This document shows, piece after piece, positions 29,483 through 38,397 of a stretch of DNA of 64,000 nucleotides. Positions within the stretch are counted from its first letter, which is position 1; each line of letters begins with the position of its first letter. The translations under genes were made by a program, and so were the position numbers. Under the pieces are notes generated by a model that saw nothing but the letters and a program-made list of their open reading frames with translations, was not told the DNA's origin and did no database searches. Source of the DNA: Planctomycetota bacterium (GTDB lineage: Bacteria > Planctomycetota > Planctomycetia > Gemmatales > Gemmataceae); the NCBI GenBank assembly GCA_016195405.1, contig JACPZP010000019.1, positions 1 through 64,000 of the forward strand. Direction: 5' to 3'.

Positions 29483-29538
29483 GTAGGACGGATTTGAAAT
29501 CCGTCCGTTCGAATGGACGGTTTGCAAAACCGTCCTAC
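29483..29538. repeat. Palindromic repeat family A, copy 3
   Basis: GTAGGACGGATTTGAAATCC...GGACGGTTTGCAAAACCGTCCTAC, lying between the two DUF418 genes, 36 bases after the first stop. Confidence 0.9.
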
Positions 29539-29639
29539 AACCTATTCGGGGTTGAGTCTTCGAAACCCCGGCCCGGCGTCGTTGGTAGTAATCCAAGGCT
29601 TCGAAGACCTGGACCAACCCAATCGTTTCGAGAGATTCC

Positions 29640-31061
29640 ATGAGCAGCGTTGCAGAAATTCCCGAGGAACGAGAAGACCACTTTGCCACCGCCGAGACGT
29701 TGGAGGCATTGGCGCGCGAACCGGCCGTCGCGGTGGAGCCCGCCGTGGCGCCAGCGACCGGACAGGATCGACTGTTCGCCCTCGACACCTTGCGCGGCGT
29801 CGCGGTGCTCGGCATTCTGCTCATGAACATCCTGTTCTTCGGCATGCCGATGGTCGCTGGATTCAATCCCGACGCAGGCGGCGAAGAAAAGCTCCTCAAT
29901 AGAATCACCTGGCTAGTCAATCAAGTGCTGTTTGAAGGCAAAATGCGGGCGATCTTCTCGATCTGCTTCGGCGCCGGCGTCATCTTGCTCACGAGCCGTG
30001 CCGAAAAGCGCGGCGGCCACGCGGAAATTGCCGACGTGTACTACCGGCGCAACTTGTGGCTCATCGCCTTCGGTCTCGTGCATGCCTTTTTCATCTGGGC
30101 CGGCGACATTCTCTTCAGTTACGGCCTCGTGGGTTTGTTCCTTTACCCATTCCGCAAGCTGCGTCCGTGGGCCCTAATCACCATCGGCACAATTCTCCTA
30201 ATAATCGCATTTTCACGCGGAGCGATAAAGGGCGTAATGTTGCAAGTATTGCCGGAAAAGGCAAAGGAAGCCCAGCAAGCCAAGTCAGAGCAAAAGGAGT
30301 TGACCGACGAACAGAAAAAGATTCTGGAAGCGTGGAGCAAGGTACAAGGCTTCATTGAACCCGATGAAAAGCACATGAAGAAGGACCTCGATGGGCATCT
30401 GGGCGGCTATTGGAACTTGTTCATGTACCGCGCGGGATTTGTCGTGAGGATGCAATCGATCGGGCTATACACCGGCACGTTCTTTGATGTCGGCAGCATG
30501 ATGCTAATCGGCATGGCCTTGATGAAAATGGGTGTGTTCACGGCACATCGCAGCAATCGCTTCTACATCATCATGGCGTGCATCGGCTACGGCATCGGCA
30601 TCGCCTGTACAGGTTTCGTAGCATTTTGGGCAGTCTATAAGGATTTCGAACTGCTGAAATGGATCGGGCCGTATTTCCTGACGTATCCCTTCGGCCGGCT
30701 CTTTGTGGCGCTGGGTCACATCGCGCTCATTATGTTGATCTGCAAAAACGCCCGCCTGCCGAGGACCACCGCTGCATTGGCGGCGGTCGGGCGCATGGCG
30801 TTCACCAATTACATTTTGGCATCGCTCATCTGCGTGATCCTTTTCGAAGGCTTCGCCTTCGGATTGTTCGGCGCATTTGAGCGCTATCAACTTTACCTTG
30901 TCGTGTTCGGAGTCTGGGCGGTTCAGATCGCCCTCAGCGTGGTGTGGCTGCACTTCTTCCGCTTCGGCCCGCTGGAGTGGGCCTGGCGGGCGCTGACGTA
31001 CTGGAAGATGCCGCCGATGCTGGTGCGGCGAGGAGAGAACTTGACCCCGGCAAGCGCGTGA
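29640..31061 (+). CDS. DUF418 family membrane protein, copy 2
   Basis: The 473-residue protein has the same length as copy 1 and shares its landmarks (RLFALDTLRGVAVLGILLMN, GKMRAIFSICFGAGVILLTS, YYRRNLWLIAFGLVHAFF, WLHFFRFGPLEWAWRALTYW). About nine TM helices are predicted and a lysine/glutamate-rich cytosolic loop (about 200-250) again interrupts the middle. The two genes are clear tandem duplicates that have diverged in the loop and in the N-terminal 40 residues. Confidence 0.85.
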   Translation: MSSVAEIPEEREDHFATAETLEALAREPAVAVEPAVAPATGQDRLFALDTLRGVAVLGILLMNILFFGMPMVAGFNPDAGGEEKLLNRITWLVNQVLFEGKMRAIFSICFGAGVILLTSRAEKRGGHAEIADVYYRRNLWLIAFGLVHAFFIWAGDILFSYGLVGLFLYPFRKLRPWALITIGTILLIIAFSRGAIKGVMLQVLPEKAKEAQQAKSEQKELTDEQKKILEAWSKVQGFIEPDEKHMKKDLDGHLGGYWNLFMYRAGFVVRMQSIGLYTGTFFDVGSMMLIGMALMKMGVFTAHRSNRFYIIMACIGYGIGIACTGFVAFWAVYKDFELLKWIGPYFLTYPFGRLFVALGHIALIMLICKNARLPRTTAALAAVGRMAFTNYILASLICVILFEGFAFGLFGAFERYQLYLVVFGVWAVQIALSVVWLHFFRFGPLEWAWRALTYWKMPPMLVRRGENLTPASA

Positions 31062-31092
31062 TCCACATCAATAGACTAGAGCCACAGATCCT

Positions 31093-31242
31093 ATGTCAGA
31101 CGACGTACTCGGCTGGATCGGATTTCTCGCGACAGGGGTCATTTTCTTGCCCCTAGGCTACCTCTTGAAGCGTGCACAGGCAGGGGACCGAAGTTACAGC
31201 CCACCCCCGGACGGGGGAGAAGGCGGTGGCGGACCGACTTGA
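31093..31242 (+). CDS. Possible 49-residue membrane peptide
   Basis: An ATG at 31093 opens 49 codons: MSDDVLGWIGFLATGVIFLP, a hydrophobic helix, then a basic segment (KRAQAGDR) and a proline/glycine-rich tail ending GGGGPT. The single TM followed by positive charges is a plausible small membrane protein, but there is no clear Shine-Dalgarno and no family match, so it may be chance. Confidence 0.4.
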   Translation: MSDDVLGWIGFLATGVIFLPLGYLLKRAQAGDRSYSPPPDGGEGGGGPT

Positions 31243-31345
31243 GTTTCGCGTTCGCGCGGTATCGCGCGGACGTGAAAACTAGTGGCACATGCAAATCTCC
31301 GTTTTCCTTTGAACCCCGACATATTTGGCGGTTACACTGGCACTT

Positions 31346-33670
31346 ATGCACGCCATTGTAACACTTTGCTGCGCCGCAATCTTCGGCCAAAGCGCCGATG
31401 CGGGTGAGGCGTTGTTTGAAGCCAAAATCCGGCCGGTTCTGATCGACGCCTGCTTCAAATGCCACGGCGGTGAAAAGATCAGCAACGGCCTCAAGGTCGA
31501 TTCGCGCGCGTCTTTGCTCAAGGGCGGCGAGCACGGACCGGCCATCGTTCCTGGTGAGCCGCACAAGAGCTTGCTGCTTCGTGCATTGCGTTACGAACAT
31601 GACAAGATTCACATGCCGCCGGGCAAGAAACTTCCCGATCATTTGATCGACGATTTCGCCGCCTGGATTCGACAAGGCGCGCCTTGGCCGGAGAAGCTCG
31701 TCCTTTCGGCACAGCCAAACAAGCACTGGGCGTTTCAACCCGTTCGCATGCAGATTCCACCAGTTGATCCGACCGGCTGGGCGAAGGAGCCGATTGACCG
31801 GTTCCTCAGGGCACGCTGGAATGAAAAGGGACTCACGCCGGTTGGAGCAGCCGATCGAGCGACACTCTTGCGGCGTGCAACTTTCGATTTGATCGGCTTG
31901 CCGCCGACACCGGAAGAAACCGCCGCGTTTCTGAAGGATGATTCACCCAACGCGTTCGCCAAGGTCGTGGACCGCCTACTCGTCTCGCCCCACTACGGCG
32001 AACGCTGGGGCCGGCATTGGATGGACGTGGTTCGCTATGCCGACACTGCGGGCGACAACGCCGACTATCCCATTCCCGAAATTCACCGCTACCGCGACTA
32101 TATCATCGACGCCTTCAAAGCCGACAAGCCCTTCGATCAATTCGTGCAGGAACAACTCGCAGGCGACATCCGGGCCAAGGATGGTCCGCCGGAGAAATCC
32201 GTCGAGCGCATCGTCGCTACCGGATTTCTCGCCTTGTCGCGCCGCTATGCCACCGCGCCCTACGAATTTTGGCACCTGACGCTGGAAGACACGATCGACA
32301 CCACCGCCGCCGCCTTCCTTGGCCTGACCATGCGCTGCGCCCGCTGCCACGATCACAAGTATGATCCGATCACGCGTGAGGATTACTACGGCCTTTACGC
32401 CATCTTCGCTGCGACCCAGTTTCCGTATGCCGGCTCCGAGGAATTCGCGTCCATGAAGAAGCCGCGCGAGGGTTTCGTGCCGCTGGTTGCCGACGCGCCG
32501 GAACGCATGGCGGCGTACAAGACACGCCTCGGAGATTTGGCGGCCGAGATCAAGGCGTTGGAAAAGGAAGGTTCGAAGGAGCGGCTGAAGGAGTTGAAGG
32601 ACGAGGAGAAACTCTGGCATCGCTTCGGCCTGCCTCCCGACGTGCCGGCCGCTTACGCGGTCAGCGACGGACTGCCCAAAGCGACGCACATTCAGGTCCG
32701 CGGCGATCCGGACCGGCCCGGCGCCATCGTACCGCGGCGAATTCCGAAGTTCCTCGATGGTCTGGACCCACCAAGCTTTCCCGACAAAAGCAGCGGCCGG
32801 CTGGAATTGGCTCGTTGGATTACCCGCCCTGACAATCCGCTTACTGCCCGCGTCATCCTCAATCGAATCTGGCAATATCATTTTGGCCGTGGCATCGTGC
32901 CGACGCCGAACAACTTCGGGCTGCGCGGCGAGCCGCCGACGCATCCGGAATTGCTCGACTATTTGGCCGCGAAATTCATCCGCCAGGGTTGGTCCATCAA
33001 GAAACTGCACCGCGAGATCATGCTTTCCAAAGCATATCAGCTCGCCTCGACCGGCCATGAAGCGAACGCGGCCCGCGACCCCGGCAATCTCTCGCTCTGG
33101 CACTTCCCACGCCGCCGTCTCGACGCCGAGGCCATCCGCGACTCATTACTGGCTGTCAGCGGCACGCTCGACACGCGCCGGCCCGGCCCGCATCCGTTTC
33201 CGCAGATCCAGGATTGGAAGTGGACGCAGCACAATCCGTTCAAAGACGTGTACCCGTCGAATCATCGCAGCGTCTACTTGATGACGCAGCGCATCCAGCG
33301 CCACCCGTTTCTCGGCCTCTTCGACGGCCCCGATGCCAACGCCTCCGCCGAGAGACGCACGACTTCCCAAGTGCCGCTGCAAGCGCTCTATTTCATGAAT
33401 CATCCGTTTGTGACCGAGAAGGCGGAACAGTTCGCACGGAGAATCATGAAGGAAGCGGCCACGAATTCCCAGCGAATCGACCGGGCGTTTTTGCTTGCAT
33501 ACGCCCGCCCGGCCAACAAAGTTGAAGTCGAACGCGGCGAGAGTTACTTGCGGGAATACGACAGAGAGTTGCGAAGAAGCGGCGTCACCACTAGGGCTAC
33601 AGAAATCGAGGCGTGGATCAGTTACACTAGGGGAGTACTCGCAGCGAACGAATTTGTTTTCGTGGACTGA
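31346..33670 (+). CDS. PSCyt/PSD1 protein (PSCyt1-DUF1549-DUF1553)
   Basis: The 774-residue exported protein has a signal peptide (1-18), a cytochrome-c-like PSCyt1 domain with CFKCH (36-40), DUF1549/PSCyt2 (about 140-350, containing a second CARCH motif before DHKYDPI) and DUF1553/PSD1 (about 470-740; LARWITRPDNPLTARVILNR, LLDYLAAKFI). The combination is a hallmark of planctomycetes and is usually next to a DUF1501 gene, as here (35050). The role, perhaps in carbohydrate or sulfatase-linked catabolism, is unproven. ATG 31346 gives the cleaner signal peptide; TTG 31325 is possible. Confidence 0.9.
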   Translation: MHAIVTLCCAAIFGQSADAGEALFEAKIRPVLIDACFKCHGGEKISNGLKVDSRASLLKGGEHGPAIVPGEPHKSLLLRALRYEHDKIHMPPGKKLPDHLIDDFAAWIRQGAPWPEKLVLSAQPNKHWAFQPVRMQIPPVDPTGWAKEPIDRFLRARWNEKGLTPVGAADRATLLRRATFDLIGLPPTPEETAAFLKDDSPNAFAKVVDRLLVSPHYGERWGRHWMDVVRYADTAGDNADYPIPEIHRYRDYIIDAFKADKPFDQFVQEQLAGDIRAKDGPPEKSVERIVATGFLALSRRYATAPYEFWHLTLEDTIDTTAAAFLGLTMRCARCHDHKYDPITREDYYGLYAIFAATQFPYAGSEEFASMKKPREGFVPLVADAPERMAAYKTRLGDLAAEIKALEKEGSKERLKELKDEEKLWHRFGLPPDVPAAYAVSDGLPKATHIQVRGDPDRPGAIVPRRIPKFLDGLDPPSFPDKSSGRLELARWITRPDNPLTARVILNRIWQYHFGRGIVPTPNNFGLRGEPPTHPELLDYLAAKFIRQGWSIKKLHREIMLSKAYQLASTGHEANAARDPGNLSLWHFPRRRLDAEAIRDSLLAVSGTLDTRRPGPHPFPQIQDWKWTQHNPFKDVYPSNHRSVYLMTQRIQRHPFLGLFDGPDANASAERRTTSQVPLQALYFMNHPFVTEKAEQFARRIMKEAATNSQRIDRAFLLAYARPANKVEVERGESYLREYDRELRRSGVTTRATEIEAWISYTRGVLAANEFVFVD

Positions 33671-33702
33671 AACCCGGAAGAGCGACGTGTGAGGAGCAAG
33701 CG

Positions 33703-34026
33703 TTGCATTGCCCTGCCTGTAACAATCGTGCAGTGGACTTTGCCGTATGGGCGAAGGGTGTAAACGCGTTTCGCAAGATCGTATGCCCGCACTGTGGGAC
33801 ATCCTTGCGAACAAGCAAACGCAGTCGTACGTACTTTGCGGCGAGCTTGATCCTTGTCAGCACGTTTGCGCTTGGCGTTGAAGCCGCGCTCACTGCGCTT
33901 GGCGTTGTTGAACCAACCAAAAGGCTAATTCTCATTTGCCTGGTGATTCCTTTAGCGGTTGGCTGTGCACACTGGCACTGGAAAACGGGATATTACGCGG
34001 CTGCGAAATCCGACGAGGGAGTGTAG
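33703..34026 (+). CDS. Zinc-ribbon protein with two TM helices
   Basis: The 107-residue protein starts at TTG 33703 (GAGGA 7 bases upstream), has a zinc ribbon (CPAC at 3-6 and CPHC at 28-31) and two TM helices (about 45-65 and 74-92). The C terminus is short and polar. No family recognised. It may be an isolated small membrane protein of the type common in planctomycetes. Confidence 0.55.
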   Translation: MHCPACNNRAVDFAVWAKGVNAFRKIVCPHCGTSLRTSKRSRTYFAASLILVSTFALGVEAALTALGVVEPTKRLILICLVIPLAVGCAHWHWKTGYYAAAKSDEGV

Positions 34027-34071
34027 CGACTTGCGTTAGATTGAATACGAGGGAAGCGAGGGTCAGTACTA

Positions 34072-34308
34072 ATGACTGCTGAACAACTTCGAGCGATGCG
34101 CGAAGCAAATCCGTTTCTGCCGTTCACGATCCATTTGGCGGACGGCCGTAGTCTCACGGTGCCGCACCGGGATTTTCTGTCGCAATCTCCAGGTGGGCGG
34201 ACGATTATCGTCTATCGCTCGGACGAATCCTTCAGCATAGTAGACCTGTATCTGGTCACGGAACTTGAAGTGCAGAAATCTGCGGAGTCGGGTACGAGCC
34301 CGAATTAA
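34072..34308 (+). CDS. Small conserved protein (MTAEQLR...FTIHLADGR type)
   Basis: The 78-residue soluble protein has the pattern (F-R/L-P-F-T-I-H-L-A-D-G-R, then P-H-x-D-F-L-S, then a strand and D-L-x-L-V-T) that I know from many planctomycete genomes. It looks like an SH3- or Sm-like small beta barrel. Function unknown. It sits in a block of small genes (33703-35024) between the PSCyt/PSD1 and DUF1501 genes. Confidence 0.6.
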   Translation: MTAEQLRAMREANPFLPFTIHLADGRSLTVPHRDFLSQSPGGRTIIVYRSDESFSIVDLYLVTELEVQKSAESGTSPN

Positions 34309-34346
34309 TTGGGAAGCACCAAGAAATTGTGCATACGGGGTCACAC

Positions 34347-34607
34347 GTGACACACAAACTCATCCTTGACGTGCCCGATGAGGTGTTTCAACCTCTTGCA
34401 ACCAGAGCGAAGCGGACGGGAAATACGCCGGAACAAACGGCGATCGAATGGCTATTGGCATTCGGCATGCTCGCGGCTCAAGACCCCCTCGAGGACTTGA
34501 TCGGCAGCCTGCGTGGCGGAACGGCCGACTGGGCGGATCAGCACGATAAGTATCTCGGCCAGTCACAGTTGGACCCGAACGGCGCCAATCCGAACGTAGG
34601 AAATTGA
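34347..34607 (+). CDS. Putative antitoxin of a PIN toxin
   Basis: The 86-residue protein (GTG 34347) begins HKLILDVPDEVFQPLATRAKRTG, the pattern of small DNA-binding antitoxins that precede VapC-type genes, with a helix TPEQTAIEWLLAFG. It is followed directly by a PIN-domain gene (ATG 34609, 1 base after the stop). An alternative start is GTG 34329. If the toxin is broken, the antitoxin is a remnant. Confidence 0.6.
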   Translation: MTHKLILDVPDEVFQPLATRAKRTGNTPEQTAIEWLLAFGMLAAQDPLEDLIGSLRGGTADWADQHDKYLGQSQLDPNGANPNVGN

Positions 34608-34608
34608 G

Positions 34609-35024
34609 ATGCCCGGTCTTTTTATTGATACTTCCGGATGGGGACATCTTTTCGACAAGAAGCAAGCGTTCCACGCTCAGGCAAGCGGCATCTACCGTCT
34701 TGTGCGAACTAGACGGCAGAAGATTCTCACAACCAATTATGTCTTGGTGGAGCTGGCGGCATTGCTTACAAGCCCGCTCCAGATTCCACGGAGAAAAATA
34801 GTCGCGATCATCGAAAAAGTGAATCCTCGCCATTTGTTGACCTGGTACATGTTGATGTGAATTTGGATACCGACGCCTGGCAGCTTTTTCGGACTAGGCT
34901 CGACAAGGAATGGAGTCTCGTCGATTGCGCGAGTTTCGTCGTGATGAAAGCACATAGCGCGACGGAGGCTTTGACAACAGATCATCATTTTGAACAAGCC
35001 GGTTTCATTCGGCTCCTAAAATGA
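34609..35024 (+). pseudogene. PIN-domain toxin, frameshifted
   Basis: The first frame (34609-34860) reads MPGLFIDTSGWGHLFDKK with a VELAAL helix, then stops early. From the A5 run at 34814-34818 the -1 frame continues as SPFVDLVHVDVNLDTDAW, DKEWSLVDCASFVVMKAH and TTDHHFEQAGFI to a stop at 35024, giving a normal PIN length of about 138 residues. All four acidic catalytic positions (FIDTS, VELA, DCAS, TTDHHF) are present across the two frames. A one- or two-base indel near the A run, a sequencing error, or slippage would explain it. Confidence 0.8.
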
Positions 35025-35049
35025 GCGTTTGGAGTGTGGAGCCTGCAAC

Positions 35050-36426
35050 ATGAATCGCCGCCGCTTCCTCAAAAACGCCGCCTGTTGCCTCGCTGGCTCT
35101 TCGGGCATGTATCGCGCCCTTGCGCACGCCGCCGCGGCCAACGCTGGGACCGTCCTGCGCCCCGAGCGTGCGCATCATCCCGCCCGCGCAAAGCACCTGA
35201 TCTTCGTCTTCCTCACCGGCGGCATGTCGCATGTCGACACTTTCGACCCGAAACCGGCGCTGTCTCGCGACCACGGTCGCACCGTGACCGCCGTGCATCT
35301 TCGCGCCACGGAGCCCCTGCCCCTCCTGCGTTCGCCGTTTCGCTTTATTCGACATGGGCAATCGGGCCTCGAATTCAGCGAGCTCTTCCCGCACCTGGGC
35401 AGCGTGGCCGACGACTTGTGCGTCATCCGCACGCTGCACACCGACATCATCGAGCACTTTCAGGCGGTGCTGGCGATGCACACCGGCTCGTCCACCGTGC
35501 CCATGCCCAGCATCGGCGCCTGGCTGAGCTACGGACTAGGCACGCGGAATCCCAACCTGCCGGCCTACCTTGTCTTTGCCGAGCATCTGCCTTACGCCGG
35601 CTCGCAGGTCTGGGACAGCAATTTCCTGCCCCCCTTGCACCAGGGCGTTCGCCTCCAGCCTGGCCCCGAACCGATTCCGAACTTGCGCAGCCCCGCCCGA
35701 ACCGCGACTTTGCAGGATCTCGAACAGCGGATGCTGGCCGACGCCAACGAGATGCACGCCCGCAGCCGGCCAGGAGATTTGAACCTGCGGGCCCGCATGC
35801 ACACCTTCGAAGTCGCTCGCGGCATGATGCGCGAGGCGCCCGAAGTCTTCGACCTGGCGCAGGAATCCGAAGCCACCCACCGTCTTTACGGCTTAAGTTC
35901 TGGGGATCGCCGCTCCTTCGCTTACCAATGCCTGATGGCGAGACGGTTGGTCGAGCGCGGCGTCCGCGTCGTCGAGCTGATCGACACCGGCGCCAGCGAT
36001 AACTGGGACGCTCACGGCGATATGCAGAACCATCGCGGCAAAGCGGCTCGAGTCGACCATGCGCTCGCCGGCCTCATCTACGACCTCAAGCAGCGCGGCC
36101 TATTGAACGAAACGCTCGTCGCGGTTTGCACGGAGTTCGGCCGCACTCCCTGGACCGACAACGCCGCCTCACTCGGCCGCAACCACTTTGTGCGCGCATT
36201 CTCGTGCCTGTTGGCCGGCGGCGGCGTCAAGGGCGGCATGGCATTTGGCCAAACCGACGAGTACGGCGCCAACATCGTCGAGAATCCTTGCCACGTCCAC
36301 GATTACCACGCCACCATTCTGCACCTCATGGGCATCGACCATACGCGCCTGACCTACCGCTACGCTGGCCGCGATTTCCGGCTGACCGACGTGCACGGGC
36401 GCGTGGTCGAAAATGTGATCATGTAG
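35050..36426 (+). CDS. DUF1501 exported protein, copy 1
   Basis: The 458-residue protein opens with a Tat signal (MNRRRFLKNAACCLAGSSG), then the DUF1501 (sulfatase/alkaline phosphatase-like) body: LIFVFLTGGMSHVDTFDPKP, ELFPHLGSVADDLCVIRTLH, FGRTPWTDNAASLGRNH, and DYHATILHLMGIDHTRLTYRY at the end. Metal-binding Asp and His residues of the alkaline phosphatase superfamily are in place. ATG 35050 has GGAG 8 bases upstream; the frame opens at 35029. It usually pairs with a PSCyt/PSD1 gene, here 1.4 kb upstream. Confidence 0.92.
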   Translation: MNRRRFLKNAACCLAGSSGMYRALAHAAAANAGTVLRPERAHHPARAKHLIFVFLTGGMSHVDTFDPKPALSRDHGRTVTAVHLRATEPLPLLRSPFRFIRHGQSGLEFSELFPHLGSVADDLCVIRTLHTDIIEHFQAVLAMHTGSSTVPMPSIGAWLSYGLGTRNPNLPAYLVFAEHLPYAGSQVWDSNFLPPLHQGVRLQPGPEPIPNLRSPARTATLQDLEQRMLADANEMHARSRPGDLNLRARMHTFEVARGMMREAPEVFDLAQESEATHRLYGLSSGDRRSFAYQCLMARRLVERGVRVVELIDTGASDNWDAHGDMQNHRGKAARVDHALAGLIYDLKQRGLLNETLVAVCTEFGRTPWTDNAASLGRNHFVRAFSCLLAGGGVKGGMAFGQTDEYGANIVENPCHVHDYHATILHLMGIDHTRLTYRYAGRDFRLTDVHGRVVENVIM

Positions 36427-36435
36427 AATCACCTT

Positions 36436-36499
36436 CGTAGCGGAATTCGCAAGAATTCCGACTCTCTGTCGCCTCGGAATTCTTGCGAATTCCGTTACG
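36436..36499. repeat. Palindromic repeat family C
   Basis: Arms 36436-36460 and 36475-36499 are 25-base reverse complements with a single G:U-type mismatch; core words GAATTC and GAATTCTTGCGAATTCC are themselves palindromic. It lies between the DUF1501 stop and the Shine-Dalgarno of the TMEM175 gene. Confidence 0.9.
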
Positions 36500-36510
36500 A
36501 GAGGAATCCT

Positions 36511-37101
36511 ATGAGCAAGGGCCGGCTCGAAGCGTTCAGCGACGGCGTCATCGCCATCATCATCACGATCATGGTCCTTGAGCTGAAAGCGCCGCATGGG
36601 GCGGACGTTGACGCACTCCTGCCGCTAATTCCTGCACTTTTAAGCTATGTGCTCAGCTTCATTTTCGTGGGAATTTACTGGAATAATCACCACCACTTGC
36701 TGCAGGCCGCCCAGAAGGTCAACGGCCGCGTCCTCTGGGCGAATTTGCACCTCTTGTTCTGGCTTTCGCTGATCCCCTTCGTCACCAACTGGCTCGGCGA
36801 AAGCCAGTTCAGTTCTTGGCCGGTCGCGGCCTATGGCGTGGTGCTGCTGCTTGCCGGCTGTGCCTATTTGATCCTCAGTCGGACGCTGATCGGGCTTCAT
36901 GGACAAGAATCACCGCTCGCCATCGCGGTTGGCCGTGATTTCAAGGGACTCCTCTCCGTGGCAATTTACGCGGTGGCGATTCCGCTTGCCTTCGCGACGC
37001 CAAGAGTCGCATGCGGACTGTACGCTCTCGTCGCGGTTTTGTGGCTGATTCCCGACCGGCGGATCGAGCGGACATTGTCGTCTAATTCACGCTCGGAGTG
37101 A
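36511..37101 (+). CDS. TMEM175-like (DUF1211) potassium channel protein
   Basis: The 196-residue protein has about six TM helices and the TMEM175 signature R-x3-F-S-D at residues 5-11 (RLEAFSD) followed by GVIAIIITIMVLELK, plus the H-rich turn WNNHHHLL after TM2. Bacterial members form tetrameric K+-conducting channels in the cytoplasmic membrane. Start ATG 36511 has AGAGGA upstream, right after the family C palindrome. Good overall match. Confidence 0.9.
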   Translation: MSKGRLEAFSDGVIAIIITIMVLELKAPHGADVDALLPLIPALLSYVLSFIFVGIYWNNHHHLLQAAQKVNGRVLWANLHLLFWLSLIPFVTNWLGESQFSSWPVAAYGVVLLLAGCAYLILSRTLIGLHGQESPLAIAVGRDFKGLLSVAIYAVAIPLAFATPRVACGLYALVAVLWLIPDRRIERTLSSNSRSE

Positions 37102-37405
37102 TTTGCGTTTCATGGTATCAGATAATGACTTACGTCAATTTGACTAGCGACAATGCGAAATCAATCTTTGCTGATGCTAAGAACGAGGCATCTGATGCCA
37201 ACTCATGTGGCCGTCGATGAGACTTCGAGGCCAAGATATCACGCCAATGAGGGCACCATTGGTTCAAGGGTGGGTATGTGCGTGTGGTACTGTGGCGGTG
37301 AGCTCAAAAACTTGCCATAATGACTTAATGCTAAATAACTTACATCGGCGAGCTCACCGCCAAAGTGCTTGGCGGTGATGGCGGGCAGATGGCGCCGTCA
37401 CAAGC
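37102..37405. other. Intergenic region, inverted repeats only
   Basis: No gene is supported. It contains TGGCGGTGAGCTC (37292-37304) facing its reverse complement (37350-37362) and an overlapping hairpin CACCGCCAAAG/CTTGGCGGTG (37355-37377), 29 bases before the end of the esterase gene (minus). Confidence 0.6.
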
Positions 37406-38119
37406 CTATTCCTCGCTGCAACGCTGGATGACCCAGCGGTTGACGTCGCGGAGCATGTAAGGATGGAGTTTGTGCGTGGTGGGATAGGTATGCATTTCGA
37501 CCTGAACGCCGGCGGTGTAAAGGAGGCGGTGGTCCTCCTTGGCCAACGACAAGGGCACAACCGGATCGGCGATGCCATGAGCGATGAAGACGCGAAGGGT
37601 GCGGAGGGCGGGGTAACGGAACAGCGGACGGTCGTGGCGCGGCATGGCGCCGGAGAAAGAGATAATGCCGCCAAGCTTCTCGGGAAAAGTCAGTGCTAGG
37701 CGATAGGCGAGGGTCGCCCCTTCCGCGAAGCCGGCCAGGTAAATTCGCTCGCTATGAATGTGATAGTTGAGTCGGGTTTGTTCGATTGCCCGCAGAAGGT
37801 ATTCCTCGATCAAGCTCGTCGAAGCGCCGTCGCCCCAGGAATATCCGAACTCTCCCCCTTTGCGCCTGCCGAGCGCCAAGGGGCCGCGCAAACCAATCGA
37901 GATGTAGTTGCGCCGGCTTAGCCGCGGGGCCAGATTGAGGATCTGCTCTTCATTGCCGCCGTGGCCGTGTAGGAAGATCAAGAGCGGATACGGGTAACGC
38001 GGCTCGTAACCGACGGGCAGAAAAGTTCGAACGGGCAAGGGTCGCGGCGAACGGACCTCCGAGGTGTAATAGCCTTCGGCGGGCCGAAATGTTCGCCAAG
38101 TGAGATCGACGAATGCCAT
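37406..38119 (-). CDS. Alpha/beta-hydrolase (esterase-like), nucleophile missing
   Basis: The 237-residue protein has the phospholipase/carboxylesterase layout: LLIFLHGHGGNEEQ (oxyanion region), ERIYLAGFAEGATLAYRLAL where the nucleophile elbow G-x-S-x-G is G-F-A-E-G, the Asp in HGIADPVVP, and a His in TYPTTHKLHPYM. The codon for the nucleophile position is GCG (Ala), so a serine hydrolase mechanism is impossible as written. It may be a binding protein or inactive paralogue. Start ATG 38119. Otherwise the domain looks intact. Confidence 0.75.
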   Translation of the reverse strand: MAFVDLTWRTFRPAEGYYTSEVRSPRPLPVRTFLPVGYEPRYPYPLLIFLHGHGGNEEQILNLAPRLSRRNYISIGLRGPLALGRRKGGEFGYSWGDGASTSLIEEYLLRAIEQTRLNYHIHSERIYLAGFAEGATLAYRLALTFPEKLGGIISFSGAMPRHDRPLFRYPALRTLRVFIAHGIADPVVPLSLAKEDHRLLYTAGVQVEMHTYPTTHKLHPYMLRDVNRWVIQRCSEE

Positions 38120-38397
38120 TGGGAACCTGTGGTGCCGGGGTTAACGGTTGTGGCGACGGTAACCTTTGTTGCGGCTATGGTTTGCGTGGCGGGCGGCCGC
38201 TCCTGCGCCCAATGGAAGTCTGGGCAAGTCTACTTTTGTGCGCGCACAGTGTCAACGCGGCTCACCCCCAACTTGAGCAAAATTGATGCTTTTTCGCTGA
38301 TTTCCAGCCGCTTACAACGGTTAGGGGAGGTATCGGCATAGGCGCGGACTGGGGGGTTTTGCTAAGCCTTCGCGGTTGCGATGAAGTCGTGGGATAG

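Noticed and set aside
34814-34820. Programmed -1 frameshift site in the PIN gene
   Set aside because: The A5 run is not in the X XXY YYZ phase for the zero frame, and no downstream pseudoknot is evident; an indel is simpler.
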